Shown: positions 25,066 through 33,348, counted from the first letter of the stretch. The stretch: DNA of 45,250 nucleotides from JANOGU01 sp964499865 (GCA_964499865.1 CAZCPY010000006.1:1-45250), one strand, 5' to 3'. Numbers and translations are program-made. The notes: generated by a model not told the origin, from the letters alone.

Positions 25066-25242
25066 ATGCGGCATGCGTGGATTTTCGAAGTGCTGCGGGA
25101 CCTGCGGTCCTATGCCGAACGCAATGACCTGCCTGCCGTGGCCAGTTCGGTCGACGATGCGCTGCGGGTTGCGGCGGACGAGATCGCCGCCAAGCAGGAC
25201 GACGGCGATGGCGGCGCCGAGCCGCCTTCGCGGCCGCATTAG
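25066..25242 (+). CDS. small conserved hypothetical protein
   Basis: This 58-residue protein begins MRHAWIFEVLRDLRSYAERN and continues DLPAVASSVDDALRVAADEI, an all-helical pattern I have seen as a small hypothetical in Rhodobacteraceae. The A/T-richer stretch just upstream (CTTATAAGGTTAACG, 25022-25036) is a plausible promoter, so it is probably transcribed on its own rather than from ccr. No function is known. Confidence 0.7.
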   Translation: MRHAWIFEVLRDLRSYAERNDLPAVASSVDDALRVAADEIAAKQDDGDGGAEPPSRPH

Positions 25243-25269
25243 GGCGCGACCGGACCACCGTGGCGCGAC

Positions 25270-25355
25270 CGGTTTCCTGAAAGGAAACCGGGCCGGAAAC
25301 CTTGCGGTTTCCGTTGCGGATTGTTCGAACAATCCGCCCGCTGCTGCGCAGCGGG
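25270..25355. repeat. array of four perfect hairpins
   Basis: Four perfect inverted repeats lie back to back between two convergent genes. They are CGGTTTCCT-GAA-AGGAAACCG (25270-25290), CGGAAACC-TTGC-GGTTTCCG (25294-25313), a 22-base uninterrupted palindrome centred on TTCGAA (25316-25337), and CCCGCTGC-TGC-GCAGCGGG (25337-25355). The first two share GGTTTCC/GGAAACC halves, so alternative pairings are possible. It may act as a bidirectional terminator or as a structured RNA. Confidence 0.75.
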
Positions 25356-25367
25356 TCTGCACGACCG

Positions 25368-25976
25368 TCAGCCCCGGGTGAAGCCGTCGAACATCGTGCG
25401 CAGCGCCGCATGGGCCGGCGCCGCGCGGTCGGTGCCGGGCGGCGCATCGGCCACCCAGAGTGCCAGGTTGATCGTCGCGCCGTTGAACAGGTGCGCCATC
25501 GCGACGGGGTCCAGCGGCACCACGCGGCCCTTGTCGATCAGCCGGTGCAGGTCCTCGACGATGACGCCGAAGCCGTCCTCCATCAGGATGTCCAACGCCT
25601 GCACCCCCAGCACCGCGGGGCCGTCCAGAAGCAGGATGCGCCGCGGCCCGGGTTGCAGCACCTCGTCCAGATAGGCATGGAAACAGGTGCGGAAGGTCGC
25701 CCAGCGGCCCGCGCCGCGGTCCAGTTCCGCATCCCAGATCGCATCCAGCCGCGCGCCGATGGCCGCGACCTCGGCCCGGAACACCGCCTCGAACAGCCCG
25801 GTCTTGTTGGTGAAATGGTGGTGCAGCGCGCCGCGGGTCACGCCCGCCTCGGCCGCCAGCGCGTCCAGCGACACCGGGGCCGCGCCCTCGGCCGCGAACA
25901 GCCGCCGTGCCGTCCCGAGCAACCGCTGCGCGGTGTCCTGCGCGGTTTCGGCCCGGGTCTTGCGCGGCGTTGACAT
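25368..25976 (-). CDS. TetR-family repressor
   Basis: This 202-residue regulator has a typical N-terminal TetR helix-turn-helix: LLGTARRLFAAEGAAPVSLD, then LAAEAGVTRGALHHHFTNKT and GLFEAVF. The C-terminal ligand domain is variable and gives no clue to the inducer. It is divergent from a MATE efflux gene, and two similar inverted repeats lie between them, one covering its own start codon. It therefore probably represses both genes until a toxic compound binds. Confidence 0.93.
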   Translation of the reverse strand: MSTPRKTRAETAQDTAQRLLGTARRLFAAEGAAPVSLDALAAEAGVTRGALHHHFTNKTGLFEAVFRAEVAAIGARLDAIWDAELDRGAGRWATFRTCFHAYLDEVLQPGPRRILLLDGPAVLGVQALDILMEDGFGVIVEDLHRLIDKGRVVPLDPVAMAHLFNGATINLALWVADAPPGTDRAAPAHAALRTMFDGFTRG

Positions 25977-26019
25977 ACGGGGCGTATCCGAGTTACGGGC
26001 CTTGCATACGGACCGTATG
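25974..26019. promoter_or_regulatory. twin operators for the TetR/MATE pair
   Basis: A perfect palindrome CATACGG-A-CCGTATG lies at 26005-26019. A weaker copy, CATACGGGGCGTATC, lies at 25974-25988 and overlaps the repressor start codon. The two centres are 31 bases apart, about three helical turns, as expected for a TetR regulator controlling a divergent promoter. Confidence 0.75.
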
Positions 26020-26041
26020 TCAGGCCGGGGAGGGGTGCAAC

Positions 26042-27409
26042 ATGACAGGGCTGCGCCGCATCCTGGCCCAGGTCATGGCCCAGGTGCCGGGCATCGTCGG
26101 GCTGGCGGTGCCGATCGTCGCGGGGCTGGCGGCCTCGACGCTGCTGGGGGTGACGGACACGCTGATGCTGGCGCCGCTCGGCCCCGTGCCGCTGGCCGCG
26201 GCGGGGCTGGCGGGGGCGGCGTCGCTGGTCCTGTTCGCGGCGGTCTGGGGTCTTCTGTCGGCGGTGTCGGTGCGGGTGGGCCGGGCGCGCGGGGCCGGGG
26301 CGAGGCGCGAGATCCCGGGGCTGATCCGCAACGGGCTGGCGCTGGGGGGGCTGGCGGGGGCCTGCGGTGCGGCGGTCATGGGTCTGGCCTGGCCGCTGCT
26401 TCCCTGGCTCGGCCAGCCCGACGAGGTGCTGGCGGCGATGCCCGCCTACTGGGCGCTGATCGCGCTGACGATGGTGCCCTTTGCGGTGCTGACGGTGTTC
26501 AAGTCGGCCTTCGAGGCGATCGGGCGGCCCTGGCTGGGCACGGGCTTTGCCTTGCTTGCCGTCGTCGTCAACGTGCCCCTGAACTGGCTGCTGATCTGGG
26601 GGCCGGGTCCGGTCCCGGCGCTGGGGCTGACCGGGGCGGGGATCGCCACGCTGACGGCGGAGTCGCTCGCCCTGGCCGCCGCCTGGGCCTTCTGGGCGCG
26701 GGCGCGGTCGATGCGGCGGCTGCGCCTGCACCGCCCGCTGACCGCCGCGGGTATCGCGGCGACCGCGCGCGAGGGGGCGCCGGTAGGGGCGATGTATGTG
26801 GCCGAGACGGCGGCGATGGCGGTGGCCACGCTCATCATCGGCACTTTCGGCACGGTGGCGCTGGCGGCCAACCAGGTGGCGATGTCGGTGGGCAACCTGC
26901 TCTACATGGTCCCCCTCGGCGTCGCGGGCGCCGTGGCGATCCGCGTGGCGCAGGAAGACGGCGCGGGCCGCCGCGACAGCCTGCGCCCCGTGGCCTTTGC
27001 CGCGCTGGGGCTGGCGACGGTCTGGCTGTCGGCCTCGGCGCTGGTGCTGGCGCTGTGCGGGACGGCCATCGCGGGGGCGCTGGTCGCCGATCCGCAGGTC
27101 GCGGCGCTGGCCGCCGTGATCCTTGCCGTCTTCGCCGCGATGCAGGTCTTCGACGGCGTGCAGTCCACCATGCTGGGCGCGCTGCGCGGCCTGTCCGACA
27201 CCGCCTGGCCCGCGGCGGTGTCGCTGGTGGCCTACTGGGCCGTGGGCCTGCCGCTGGCCTGGGTCGTCGCCGTCGGGCTGGGGCTGGGGCCGGGCTGGGT
27301 CTGGACCGGCTGGCTGGTCGGCCTCGCCGGCGCCGGGATGGCGCTGGTCTTCCGATTCCTCAGGCGCACGCGGGGCCCGTCCTTGCCCGCCGGGACGGCG
27401 GCGGTATAG
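26042..27409 (+). CDS. MATE-family multidrug efflux transporter
   Basis: This 455-residue protein has about twelve membrane helices and the MATE arrangement of two six-helix halves. It begins MTGLRRILAQVMAQVPGIVG with the typical PIVAGLAASTLLGVTDTLML segment, and the second half starts near GAPVGAMYVAETAAM. MATE proteins expel cationic or aromatic compounds in exchange for H+ or Na+. The ATG has GGGGAGGGG upstream. A TetR repressor is encoded divergently, with operators in between. Confidence 0.94.
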   Translation: MTGLRRILAQVMAQVPGIVGLAVPIVAGLAASTLLGVTDTLMLAPLGPVPLAAAGLAGAASLVLFAAVWGLLSAVSVRVGRARGAGARREIPGLIRNGLALGGLAGACGAAVMGLAWPLLPWLGQPDEVLAAMPAYWALIALTMVPFAVLTVFKSAFEAIGRPWLGTGFALLAVVVNVPLNWLLIWGPGPVPALGLTGAGIATLTAESLALAAAWAFWARARSMRRLRLHRPLTAAGIAATAREGAPVGAMYVAETAAMAVATLIIGTFGTVALAANQVAMSVGNLLYMVPLGVAGAVAIRVAQEDGAGRRDSLRPVAFAALGLATVWLSASALVLALCGTAIAGALVADPQVAALAAVILAVFAAMQVFDGVQSTMLGALRGLSDTAWPAAVSLVAYWAVGLPLAWVVAVGLGLGPGWVWTGWLVGLAGAGMALVFRFLRRTRGPSLPAGTAAV

Positions 27410-27436
27410 TCGCGCCGCACCAGAGGAGAGACGGCG

Positions 27437-28120
27437 ATGAAACGGTCCGAGATCAACGTCATCATGATGGACAGCCTGCGGATGATCCGCCGCATGGGCT
27501 TTGTCCTGCCGCCGTTTTCCAAGTGGTCGGTGGACGACTTCCGCGCCCATCCCGACCACAGGCGCATCCGTGACCGCCGCATGGGCTGGGACATCACCGA
27601 CTATGGCCAGGGCCGGTTCAAGGAACTGGGGCTGTTCCTGTTCACCCTGCGCAACGGCACGCTGGCCGAACTGAACGCGGGCCGCGGCATGGTCTATGCC
27701 GAAAAGCTCCTGATCTCGCGCGGGCAGCAGGTGTCGCCCATGCACACCCACCGCCACAAGGTCGAGGACATCATCAACCGCGGCGGCGGCACGCTGGTGA
27801 TCGAACTGTGCGGGTCCGACGACGCGGGCAACTATGCGCCCGACCGTGGCGGGCAGGTGCTGTGCGACGGCATCGTGCGCAGCTACGCGCCGCACGAGCG
27901 CATCGCCCTGCGCGCAGGCGAAAGCGTCACGCTCAGGCCGGGCGACTGGCACGCCTTCTGGGCGGAAAGCTACGACGTGCTGATCGGCGAGGTCTCGACC
28001 GTCAACGACGACGTCAACGACAACATCTTCGTCGACCCCATCGGCCGCTTTGCCGAGATCGAGGAAGACGAGGAACCGCTGCACCTACTGGTCAGCGACT
28101 ACGACGTCTGGCTGCGCTGA
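27437..28120 (+). CDS. D-lyxose ketol-isomerase-like cupin
   Basis: This 227-residue cupin resembles D-lyxose/D-mannose isomerases, which interconvert aldoses and ketoses using a bound metal. The metal ligands are visible as HTHRHKVEDIINRGGG (His, His, Glu) and GDWHAFW (His), with upstream blocks KWSVDDFRAHPDH and GWDITDYGQGRFKELGL. GAGGAGAG lies upstream of the ATG. It follows the MATE gene by 27 bases and may be read through from it, though no functional link is obvious. Confidence 0.88.
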   Translation: MKRSEINVIMMDSLRMIRRMGFVLPPFSKWSVDDFRAHPDHRRIRDRRMGWDITDYGQGRFKELGLFLFTLRNGTLAELNAGRGMVYAEKLLISRGQQVSPMHTHRHKVEDIINRGGGTLVIELCGSDDAGNYAPDRGGQVLCDGIVRSYAPHERIALRAGESVTLRPGDWHAFWAESYDVLIGEVSTVNDDVNDNIFVDPIGRFAEIEEDEEPLHLLVSDYDVWLR

Positions 28121-28134
28121 CCCGCGTCACAAGG

Positions 28135-28226
28135 AGACCCCGCCCCGGCGTTGAGCCGGGGCCTGCCGCAGTTTCAGGGACGCCGGTTGCAACCGGATGC
28201 CCCGGCTCGTGGCCGGGGCGGGGTTG
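28135..28226. repeat. nested inverted repeat between convergent genes
   Basis: ACCCCGCCCCGGC near 28137 pairs with GCCGGGGCGGGGT ending near 28224. Each arm can also fold on itself (CCGGCGTTGAGCCGG and CCGGCTCGTGGCCGG). A separate perfect palindrome, CCGGTTGCAACCGG, sits in the middle at 28183-28196. This is REP-like in form and could stop transcription from both sides. Confidence 0.6.
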
Positions 28227-28246
28227 CACAGGGGTGCCCTGCGGCC

Positions 28247-29086
28247 TCAGGCGGGCTGCGACCCCGGGGGCAGCAGCGCGGGGTCGAGCGGCGGGGCCTC
28301 GGGCAGGGCGGGCATCGCGGGCTCGACGGCGGGGACCGCGGCGGGAACAACGGCGGGGGCCGCGGCGGCGGGCCTGGCCTTGCGCGGCTCGGGCGGCGGC
28401 AGGCTCAGGCTTGCCGCCCGGGTGCCGTCGGCCTTGAGCACGATGACCTTGGCGCCCGGCTGCACGCGCGCGGCCAGGTCCAGCACGTCCTGGTTGATCA
28501 TCCGGATGCAGCCCGAAGACACGTTCGTGCCGATCGTCCACCATTCCGGCGTGCCATGGATGCGGTAGCCGTAGTCGCGCCCGTTCGACAGCAGGTACAG
28601 CGCCCGCGCGCCCAGCGGATTGGTCAGCCCGCCGGGCTGGCCGTTCGCCCATTTCGCCAGGGCCGGCTTGCGGTCGATCATCTCGGGCGGCGGGACCCAT
28701 GTGGGCCAGGCCTTGGTCTGCGACACGACCGCCTCGCCCGCCCATTCAAAGCCCGCCCGTCCGACCCCGACGCCGTAGCGGATCGCGGTGCGGGGACCGG
28801 TGATGTAGTAGAGGAACCGCTCGCCCGGATTGATGATGATCGTGCCCGGCGCCTCGTCGCTCTCGTAGGCCACGACCTGCCGGCGCAGTTCGGCGGGCAG
28901 CTTGTCCAGCGGGATCGCGGGGATCGTGAAGCCGTTGTCAGAGGCCGAAAGATACGCCGTCTCGGCGCTTTCGACCTGCGGGGCGGTGGCGGTGCCGAGG
29001 CCCGTCTCGGGCACGCAGGCGGCAAGGGACAGGACGCTTGCCGCGGCCAGAAGGCCAAGGCGCAGGGAGGGCAGGGTCAGGGTCAT
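28247..29086 (-). CDS. L,D-transpeptidase lipoprotein (YkuD)
   Basis: This 279-residue envelope protein has a lipobox (SLAAC, Cys24) and a YkuD catalytic domain with His177 in YRIHGTPEWW and the nucleophile Cys193 in NVSSGCIRM. L,D-transpeptidases make 3-3 peptidoglycan crosslinks or attach outer-membrane proteins to the wall. The C-terminal 50 residues are Pro/Ala-rich and probably disordered. The ATG (MTLTLPSLRL) was chosen over an upstream in-frame TTG because it starts the signal sequence; its ribosome site is weak. Confidence 0.93.
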   Translation of the reverse strand: MTLTLPSLRLGLLAAASVLSLAACVPETGLGTATAPQVESAETAYLSASDNGFTIPAIPLDKLPAELRRQVVAYESDEAPGTIIINPGERFLYYITGPRTAIRYGVGVGRAGFEWAGEAVVSQTKAWPTWVPPPEMIDRKPALAKWANGQPGGLTNPLGARALYLLSNGRDYGYRIHGTPEWWTIGTNVSSGCIRMINQDVLDLAARVQPGAKVIVLKADGTRAASLSLPPPEPRKARPAAAAPAVVPAAVPAVEPAMPALPEAPPLDPALLPPGSQPA

Positions 29087-29214
29087 CGGGACATCCGGCA
29101 AGGCGCGCGCCGGGAAAACCCCGGCAGGATGATACTACCGCAGACCCCGGCGGTCGTCAAAGGTGCGCTGAGGCCGGGCGTCGCGATGCCGCCCGCAGAA
29201 CCGTGCGCGCGCCG

Positions 29215-30603
29215 TCACCGGCCTTCGGCCGCCGTGCCGTGGTGGTGGTGGATCGCCGCGACGGCGCAGGACGCCAGCCTTGCCGCCGCGCTGTCGGCGC
29301 GCGAGGTCAGGATCACCGGCACCCGGGCGCCCAGCACGATGCCCGCGGCCTCGGCATGGGCGAGGAAGGTCAGCTGCTTGGCCAGCATGTTGCCGGCGTC
29401 GATCCCCGGCACCACCAGCACCTGCGCCCGCCCCGCGACGGGCGACCGCAGCCCCTTGGTGCGCGCGGCGGCGATGTCCACCGCGTTGTCCATCGCCAGC
29501 GGCCCCTCCACCAGCCCGCCGGTGATCTGCCCGCGTTCGGCCATCTTGGACAGCAGCGCGGCATCCAGCGACGAGGGGATCGCGGGGTTCACCGTCTCGA
29601 CCGCCGACAGCACGCCCACGCGCGGCTCGGCCAGGCCCAGCGACCGCGCGAGGTCGATGGCGTTCTGCACGATGTCGACCTTTGTCGTCAGGTCGGGCGC
29701 GATGTTGATCGCGGCATCGGTGACCAGCAGCAGGTGGTCGAGGCCCGGCACGTCCATCACGAAGGCATGGCTCAGCCGCCGTGCCCCCCGCAGGCCGCGG
29801 TCGCGGTCCAGGATCGGGCGCAGAAGGTCGTCGGTGTGGAGGTGCCCCTTCATCACCGCCTGCACCTTTCCCTCGCGCGCCAGCGCCACGGCAAGCGCCG
29901 CGGCAGAGGCGGCGTCCCCGGCCTCGATGATCTCCAGCCCTGTCAGGTCCGCCCCCGCCTCCGCGGCCGCGGCGCGGATGCGGGCGGGGCGGCCGATCAG
30001 CACGGGGGCGATGATCGTGGCCAGGGCGGCCTGAAGCGCGCCGGTCAGCGCGTCGGCGGTTTCCGGGCAGACGACGGCGGTGCGCAGCGCGGCCAGGGGG
30101 CGGGCGGTCTCCAGCAGGGCGTCGAAATGGCGGTGGCGGCGCACGGTCAGGCCGGGCAGGTCGCCCGCGTCGATGCGGCGCGCCTGTGCCGGAGGGCGCA
30201 CCTCGACCTCGCCCGTCAGGATCACCGCCCCGTCGCCCAGACGGCGGACCTCGGCGGCGAACAGCGCGGTCTGCGCGCGGATTTCGGTCACGCTGACCGT
30301 CGCCACCAGATCCTCGCCCGCCCGCGCCGTGCCGTGGAAGCGGTAGGCCTGCGCCACCGGCAGCGTGCCGGGGCCGGGCAGCAGCGTGCCGAGGACCGCG
30401 CTGACCAGCGCCGCGCAATAGGCGCCCGAGGCCAGCCGCTCGGCATCGCCGTCGCCGTCGAAGTCGATGTGCGGCAGGTTCAGCGGGTTGTGGTTGCCGG
30501 TGGCCGAGGCAAAGGCATAGAGGTCGTCGCCGGTGACCAGCCGCCCCTGCGTGGCGCTCTGGCCCGGCGAAAGCTCGGCCAGCGGGCGGGATTGCAGGAT
30601 CAT
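29215..30603 (-). CDS. MaoC hydratase-phosphate acyltransferase fusion
   Basis: This 462-residue protein joins an N-terminal MaoC-like hot-dog hydratase domain (about 1-140) to a C-terminal phosphate acetyl/butyryl transferase domain (about 165-462). The first shows VTGDDLYAFASATGNHNPLN and SGAYCAALVSAVLGTLLPGP. The second shows VMKGHLHTDDLLRPIL, HAFVMDVPGLDHLLLVTDAA and ALSKMAERGQITGG-type blocks. Such bifunctional proteins convert an acyl-CoA to its acyl phosphate. The usual acetate or butyrate kinase partner is not adjacent. The ATG (MILQSRPLAEL) has GGAG upstream. It follows the FGGY kinase by 65 bases on the same strand, so read-through is possible. Confidence 0.93.
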   Translation of the reverse strand: MILQSRPLAELSPGQSATQGRLVTGDDLYAFASATGNHNPLNLPHIDFDGDGDAERLASGAYCAALVSAVLGTLLPGPGTLPVAQAYRFHGTARAGEDLVATVSVTEIRAQTALFAAEVRRLGDGAVILTGEVEVRPPAQARRIDAGDLPGLTVRRHRHFDALLETARPLAALRTAVVCPETADALTGALQAALATIIAPVLIGRPARIRAAAAEAGADLTGLEIIEAGDAASAAALAVALAREGKVQAVMKGHLHTDDLLRPILDRDRGLRGARRLSHAFVMDVPGLDHLLLVTDAAINIAPDLTTKVDIVQNAIDLARSLGLAEPRVGVLSAVETVNPAIPSSLDAALLSKMAERGQITGGLVEGPLAMDNAVDIAAARTKGLRSPVAGRAQVLVVPGIDAGNMLAKQLTFLAHAEAAGIVLGARVPVILTSRADSAAARLASCAVAAIHHHHGTAAEGR

Positions 30604-30668
30604 CGGCGGCGCTCCATGGCAGGCACCTTGCCCCGGCCGCAGGCGCCCGGGCAAGCGGGGTGCTTGTG

Positions 30669-32150
30669 TCACAGCGCGTGCGCGATGTCGCGGGTCTGGG
30701 TGTAGAGCCGTTTCCACAGCGGATACTGGCGGCGGTAGGCGGGCACGTCCTGCGGTGCCACGCTGCGCGCCACGGGGTTCCAGGCGGCGATCTCGTCGGG
30801 CAGGGCCAGCCCCAGCGCCACGGCGGCCAGGAAGGCGTCGCCGTAGCTCGCCCCCGTCGTGCGTGCGCAGATCTCCTGGCTCAGGCCCGCCATGTCGGAG
30901 GTCGCCTGCATCCAGACCGCGTTCTGCGTCCCCCCGCCGACGGCCCGCAGGCGCGCGGGCGGCGCGCCGGCCTGCGTATAGGTCTCGAACACATGCGCGG
31001 TGCCCGCGGCGATGCCTTCCAGCACCGCCCGGAACATCTCGCCGCGCCCGTGCGTCAGGTTCAGCCCGAAGAAGGCGCCACGCGCCAGCGGGTCGTGGAT
31101 CGGCGTGCGCTCGCCCGAGAAATAGGGCAGGCACAGAAGGCCCCGCGCGCCCTTGTCGGTCGCCGCCGCCTCGGCGGTCAGGGTGGCGAAGGCCCCGGGG
31201 CCGAGATCACGCGCCAGGTGGTCGCGGAACCAGTGCGTCAGCGTGCCGGACGTGGACAGCCCCGCCATCGACCCGTGCAGCCCCGGCACCAGCCAGGGCG
31301 CGTAGTAGAGCCGCGGGTCGCGCACCGGGGCGGCGGTGACCTGGATCAGGAAGATGGTGGAGCCGTACATCACCATCGTGTCGCCGGGCGCGGCGACGCC
31401 GACCGACACGGCTTCCGCCGCTGCGTCGATGGTGCCGCAGGTGACCGGCGTGCCCTCGGCCAGCCCGGTCGCCTCGGCCGCCGCGCGGGTCACGGTGCCG
31501 GCGATGTCGGTGGACCACAGCAGCCGCGGCAGGCGGTCGCGCCCGATCAGGCCGGGGGCGAGCGCCTCGGTCCAGTCCAGCGCCGCGACATCGTAGAGCG
31601 GCGCGAAGTTGGCCGCCGTGTAGTGGTCGATCACCCATTCCCCGGTCAGCCGCCCGACGATGAAGGAGGTCGAGGTCAGCACGCGCGCCGTGCGGGCGAA
31701 GAGGTCGGGGTGCGTCTGCTTCAGCCACAGGATCTTTGGCCCCACCGCCTGCGAGGTCAGCGCATTGCCGCAGGTGGCAAGGATGCGGTCTTCGCCGATC
31801 GCCGCGTTCAGCGCCGCGATCTGCGCGCCGGCCCGCGTGTCCACGCCGTAAAGGACGCCGTTCATCAGCGGCCGCCCGGCGCCGTCCACCGGCAGCATGC
31901 AGGGCCCGATGGCGGAAATCGCCAGGCCCGCGATGGCCGAAGGCGGCAGGCCGCTGGCGGCCAGCAGGCGGCGGGTCAGCGTGACGCAATCGCCCCACCA
32001 GTCGGCCTCGGGGTCATGCTCGGCCCAGCCGGGCTGCGGCACCTGCATGCGGTGCGGGGTGGCCGCGGTGGCCACGACGGTGCCGTCGGCACGGGCGATG
32101 ACGCCCTTGCTCTCGAAGGTGCCGATGTCGATGCCGAGCGTGTGGGTCAT
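30669..32150 (-). CDS. FGGY-family carbohydrate kinase
   Basis: This 493-residue ASKHA-fold kinase should phosphorylate a ketose or polyol with ATP. The N-terminal phosphate loop is LGIDIGTFESKGVI, the second domain has VTCGTIDAAAEAVSVG and VMYGSTIFLI, and the adenosine motif AVGGGTQNAVWMQ lies near the C-terminus. It is most like the xylulokinase-type branch, but the substrate cannot be told. It is the last gene of the minus-strand run sgcQ-like, sgcX-like, kinase, starting 10 bases after the M42-like stop. Confidence 0.93.
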   Translation of the reverse strand: MTHTLGIDIGTFESKGVIARADGTVVATAATPHRMQVPQPGWAEHDPEADWWGDCVTLTRRLLAASGLPPSAIAGLAISAIGPCMLPVDGAGRPLMNGVLYGVDTRAGAQIAALNAAIGEDRILATCGNALTSQAVGPKILWLKQTHPDLFARTARVLTSTSFIVGRLTGEWVIDHYTAANFAPLYDVAALDWTEALAPGLIGRDRLPRLLWSTDIAGTVTRAAAEATGLAEGTPVTCGTIDAAAEAVSVGVAAPGDTMVMYGSTIFLIQVTAAPVRDPRLYYAPWLVPGLHGSMAGLSTSGTLTHWFRDHLARDLGPGAFATLTAEAAATDKGARGLLCLPYFSGERTPIHDPLARGAFFGLNLTHGRGEMFRAVLEGIAAGTAHVFETYTQAGAPPARLRAVGGGTQNAVWMQATSDMAGLSQEICARTTGASYGDAFLAAVALGLALPDEIAAWNPVARSVAPQDVPAYRRQYPLWKRLYTQTRDIAHAL

Positions 32151-32160
32151 GTCGTCCGGG

Positions 32161-33348
32161 TCAGGCTGTGCGGTCGAGCGGCAGGGTGGCGAGCTGCGGC
32201 AGGGCGGCGTGGATCAGGTCGGCCAGCGCCTGAAGGTCGCCGAGGTCCGCCACCTCCAGCGCCGAATGGGTGTATCGGCAGGGAAAGCCCAGATCGAGGC
32301 AGGCCACGCCCCGGTCGCCCAGGAACTGGACGTGGGACAGGTCGGTCAGCGCGCCGGTATGGGCCGACCGTTGCAGCGGCATCGCCAGCGCCGCCGCGGT
32401 CTCCTCGAAGACCCTGACCAGTGCGGGGTGCGGGATCACCCCGTTCAGCGTGCCGCGGCCGTGGAAGGAATACAGGCTGATCGCGGGCCCGCCACCCAGG
32501 CTCACCTCGCCGCGGTGCGCCATGTCGGGGGTGTCGGTGGCGAGCATCAGGTCGATCTGCAGGGCGATGTCGGGCGCCGCCGCCCGTGCCGCGGGCAGCA
32601 CGCCGCGCAGGGTGTATTCCTCCTGCACCGACCAGACGAGCGTGACGGTGGGCATGGGGTGCCTCCCCTCCCCCCTCGTGGGGGAGGGGACGGGGGAGGG
32701 GGGCTCCCCGCGAGGGGCCGGGCGCCCCCCTCCCCCATCCCTCCCCCACGAGGGGGGAGGGGAGGCGCCAGTAGCCAGCCGCCGCGCCAGGTCCAGAAGC
32801 ACCGCGCAGCCCGCGCGGTCGTCGATGGCGGTGCCCGCGATCCGTGTGCCATGCAGGGGCAGCACGCGGGGCGCATAGGTCACCGGCGTGCCGATGCGCA
32901 CGCCCGCCGCCCCGGCTTCGGCCTTCGAGCCGAACCCTGCGTCGACGTAGAGATCCATGTAGGGGACGACGCGGTACTTCTCCTCGGGCGTGGTGGCGTG
33001 GTGCGACTTCATCCCGATCACGGCGGGAATGTCGCCGCCCGGGGTGCACAGCACCACCGCCTGCGCCAGGAGCGCCCGTTCCGGCACCCCGCCCAGCCGC
33101 TCCAGCCGGATCAGCCCATCCGCTTCCACCTTGCGGACGACAAAGCCCAGCTGGTCCATGTGGGTGAAGACCATCACCCTCTGCGCCCCCGCCTCTCCCG
33201 GGATCGTCACCGACAGGTTGCCCAGCCGGTCGCCCTCCGGCGCCAGCCCCATGCCGCGCAGCCGCGCGGCGATGGCGGCGGCCACGCGCCCCTCGTGCCC
33301 CGACAGGCCGGGGATCAGCATGAGTTCCCCAAGCGTCTCGCGGATCAT
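32161..33348 (-). CDS. sgcX: M42-family (SgcX-like) hydrolase with in-frame repeat insert
   Basis: This 395-residue protein belongs to the M42 aminopeptidase/endoglucanase-like family, to which E. coli SgcX belongs. Metal and catalytic residues are visible: His63 and Asp65 (FTHMDQLG), Asp176 (GTAIDDRAG), Glu243-Glu244 (WSVQEEY), Asp272 (LATDTPD) and His361 (CRYTHSALE). Residues about 194-231 are a low-complexity Pro/Gly/Arg stretch (GASPPPSWGRDGGGG onward) encoded exactly by palindromic repeat copy C, in a position where relatives run straight from a helix into the strand with the VQEE motif. The frame is kept. The start overlaps the sgcQ-like stop (ATGA). Whether the insert leaves activity intact is unknown. 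Confidence 0.9.
   Translation of the reverse strand: MIRETLGELMLIPGLSGHEGRVAAAIAARLRGMGLAPEGDRLGNLSVTIPGEAGAQRVMVFTHMDQLGFVVRKVEADGLIRLERLGGVPERALLAQAVVLCTPGGDIPAVIGMKSHHATTPEEKYRVVPYMDLYVDAGFGSKAEAGAAGVRIGTPVTYAPRVLPLHGTRIAGTAIDDRAGCAVLLDLARRLATGASPPPSWGRDGGGGRPAPRGEPPSPVPSPTRGEGRHPMPTVTLVWSVQEEYTLRGVLPAARAAAPDIALQIDLMLATDTPDMAHRGEVSLGGGPAISLYSFHGRGTLNGVIPHPALVRVFEETAAALAMPLQRSAHTGALTDLSHVQFLGDRGVACLDLGFPCRYTHSALEVADLGDLQALADLIHAALPQLATLPLDRTA
32658..32769. repeat. GC-rich palindromic repeat, copy C, inside a gene
   Basis: Two arms of about 46 bases (32658-32704 and 32724-32769) are nearly perfect reverse complements, running from GGTGCCTCCCCTCCCCC to GGGGAGGGGAGGCGCC. They are separated by a 19-base spacer containing CCCCGCGAGGGG. 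It is the most complete copy of the family seen at 968, 18541 and 36195, and lies wholly within the M42-like gene. Confidence 0.85.

Noticed and set aside
25270..25355. CRISPR array
   Set aside because: The repeats are distinct hairpins, not identical units separated by spacers.
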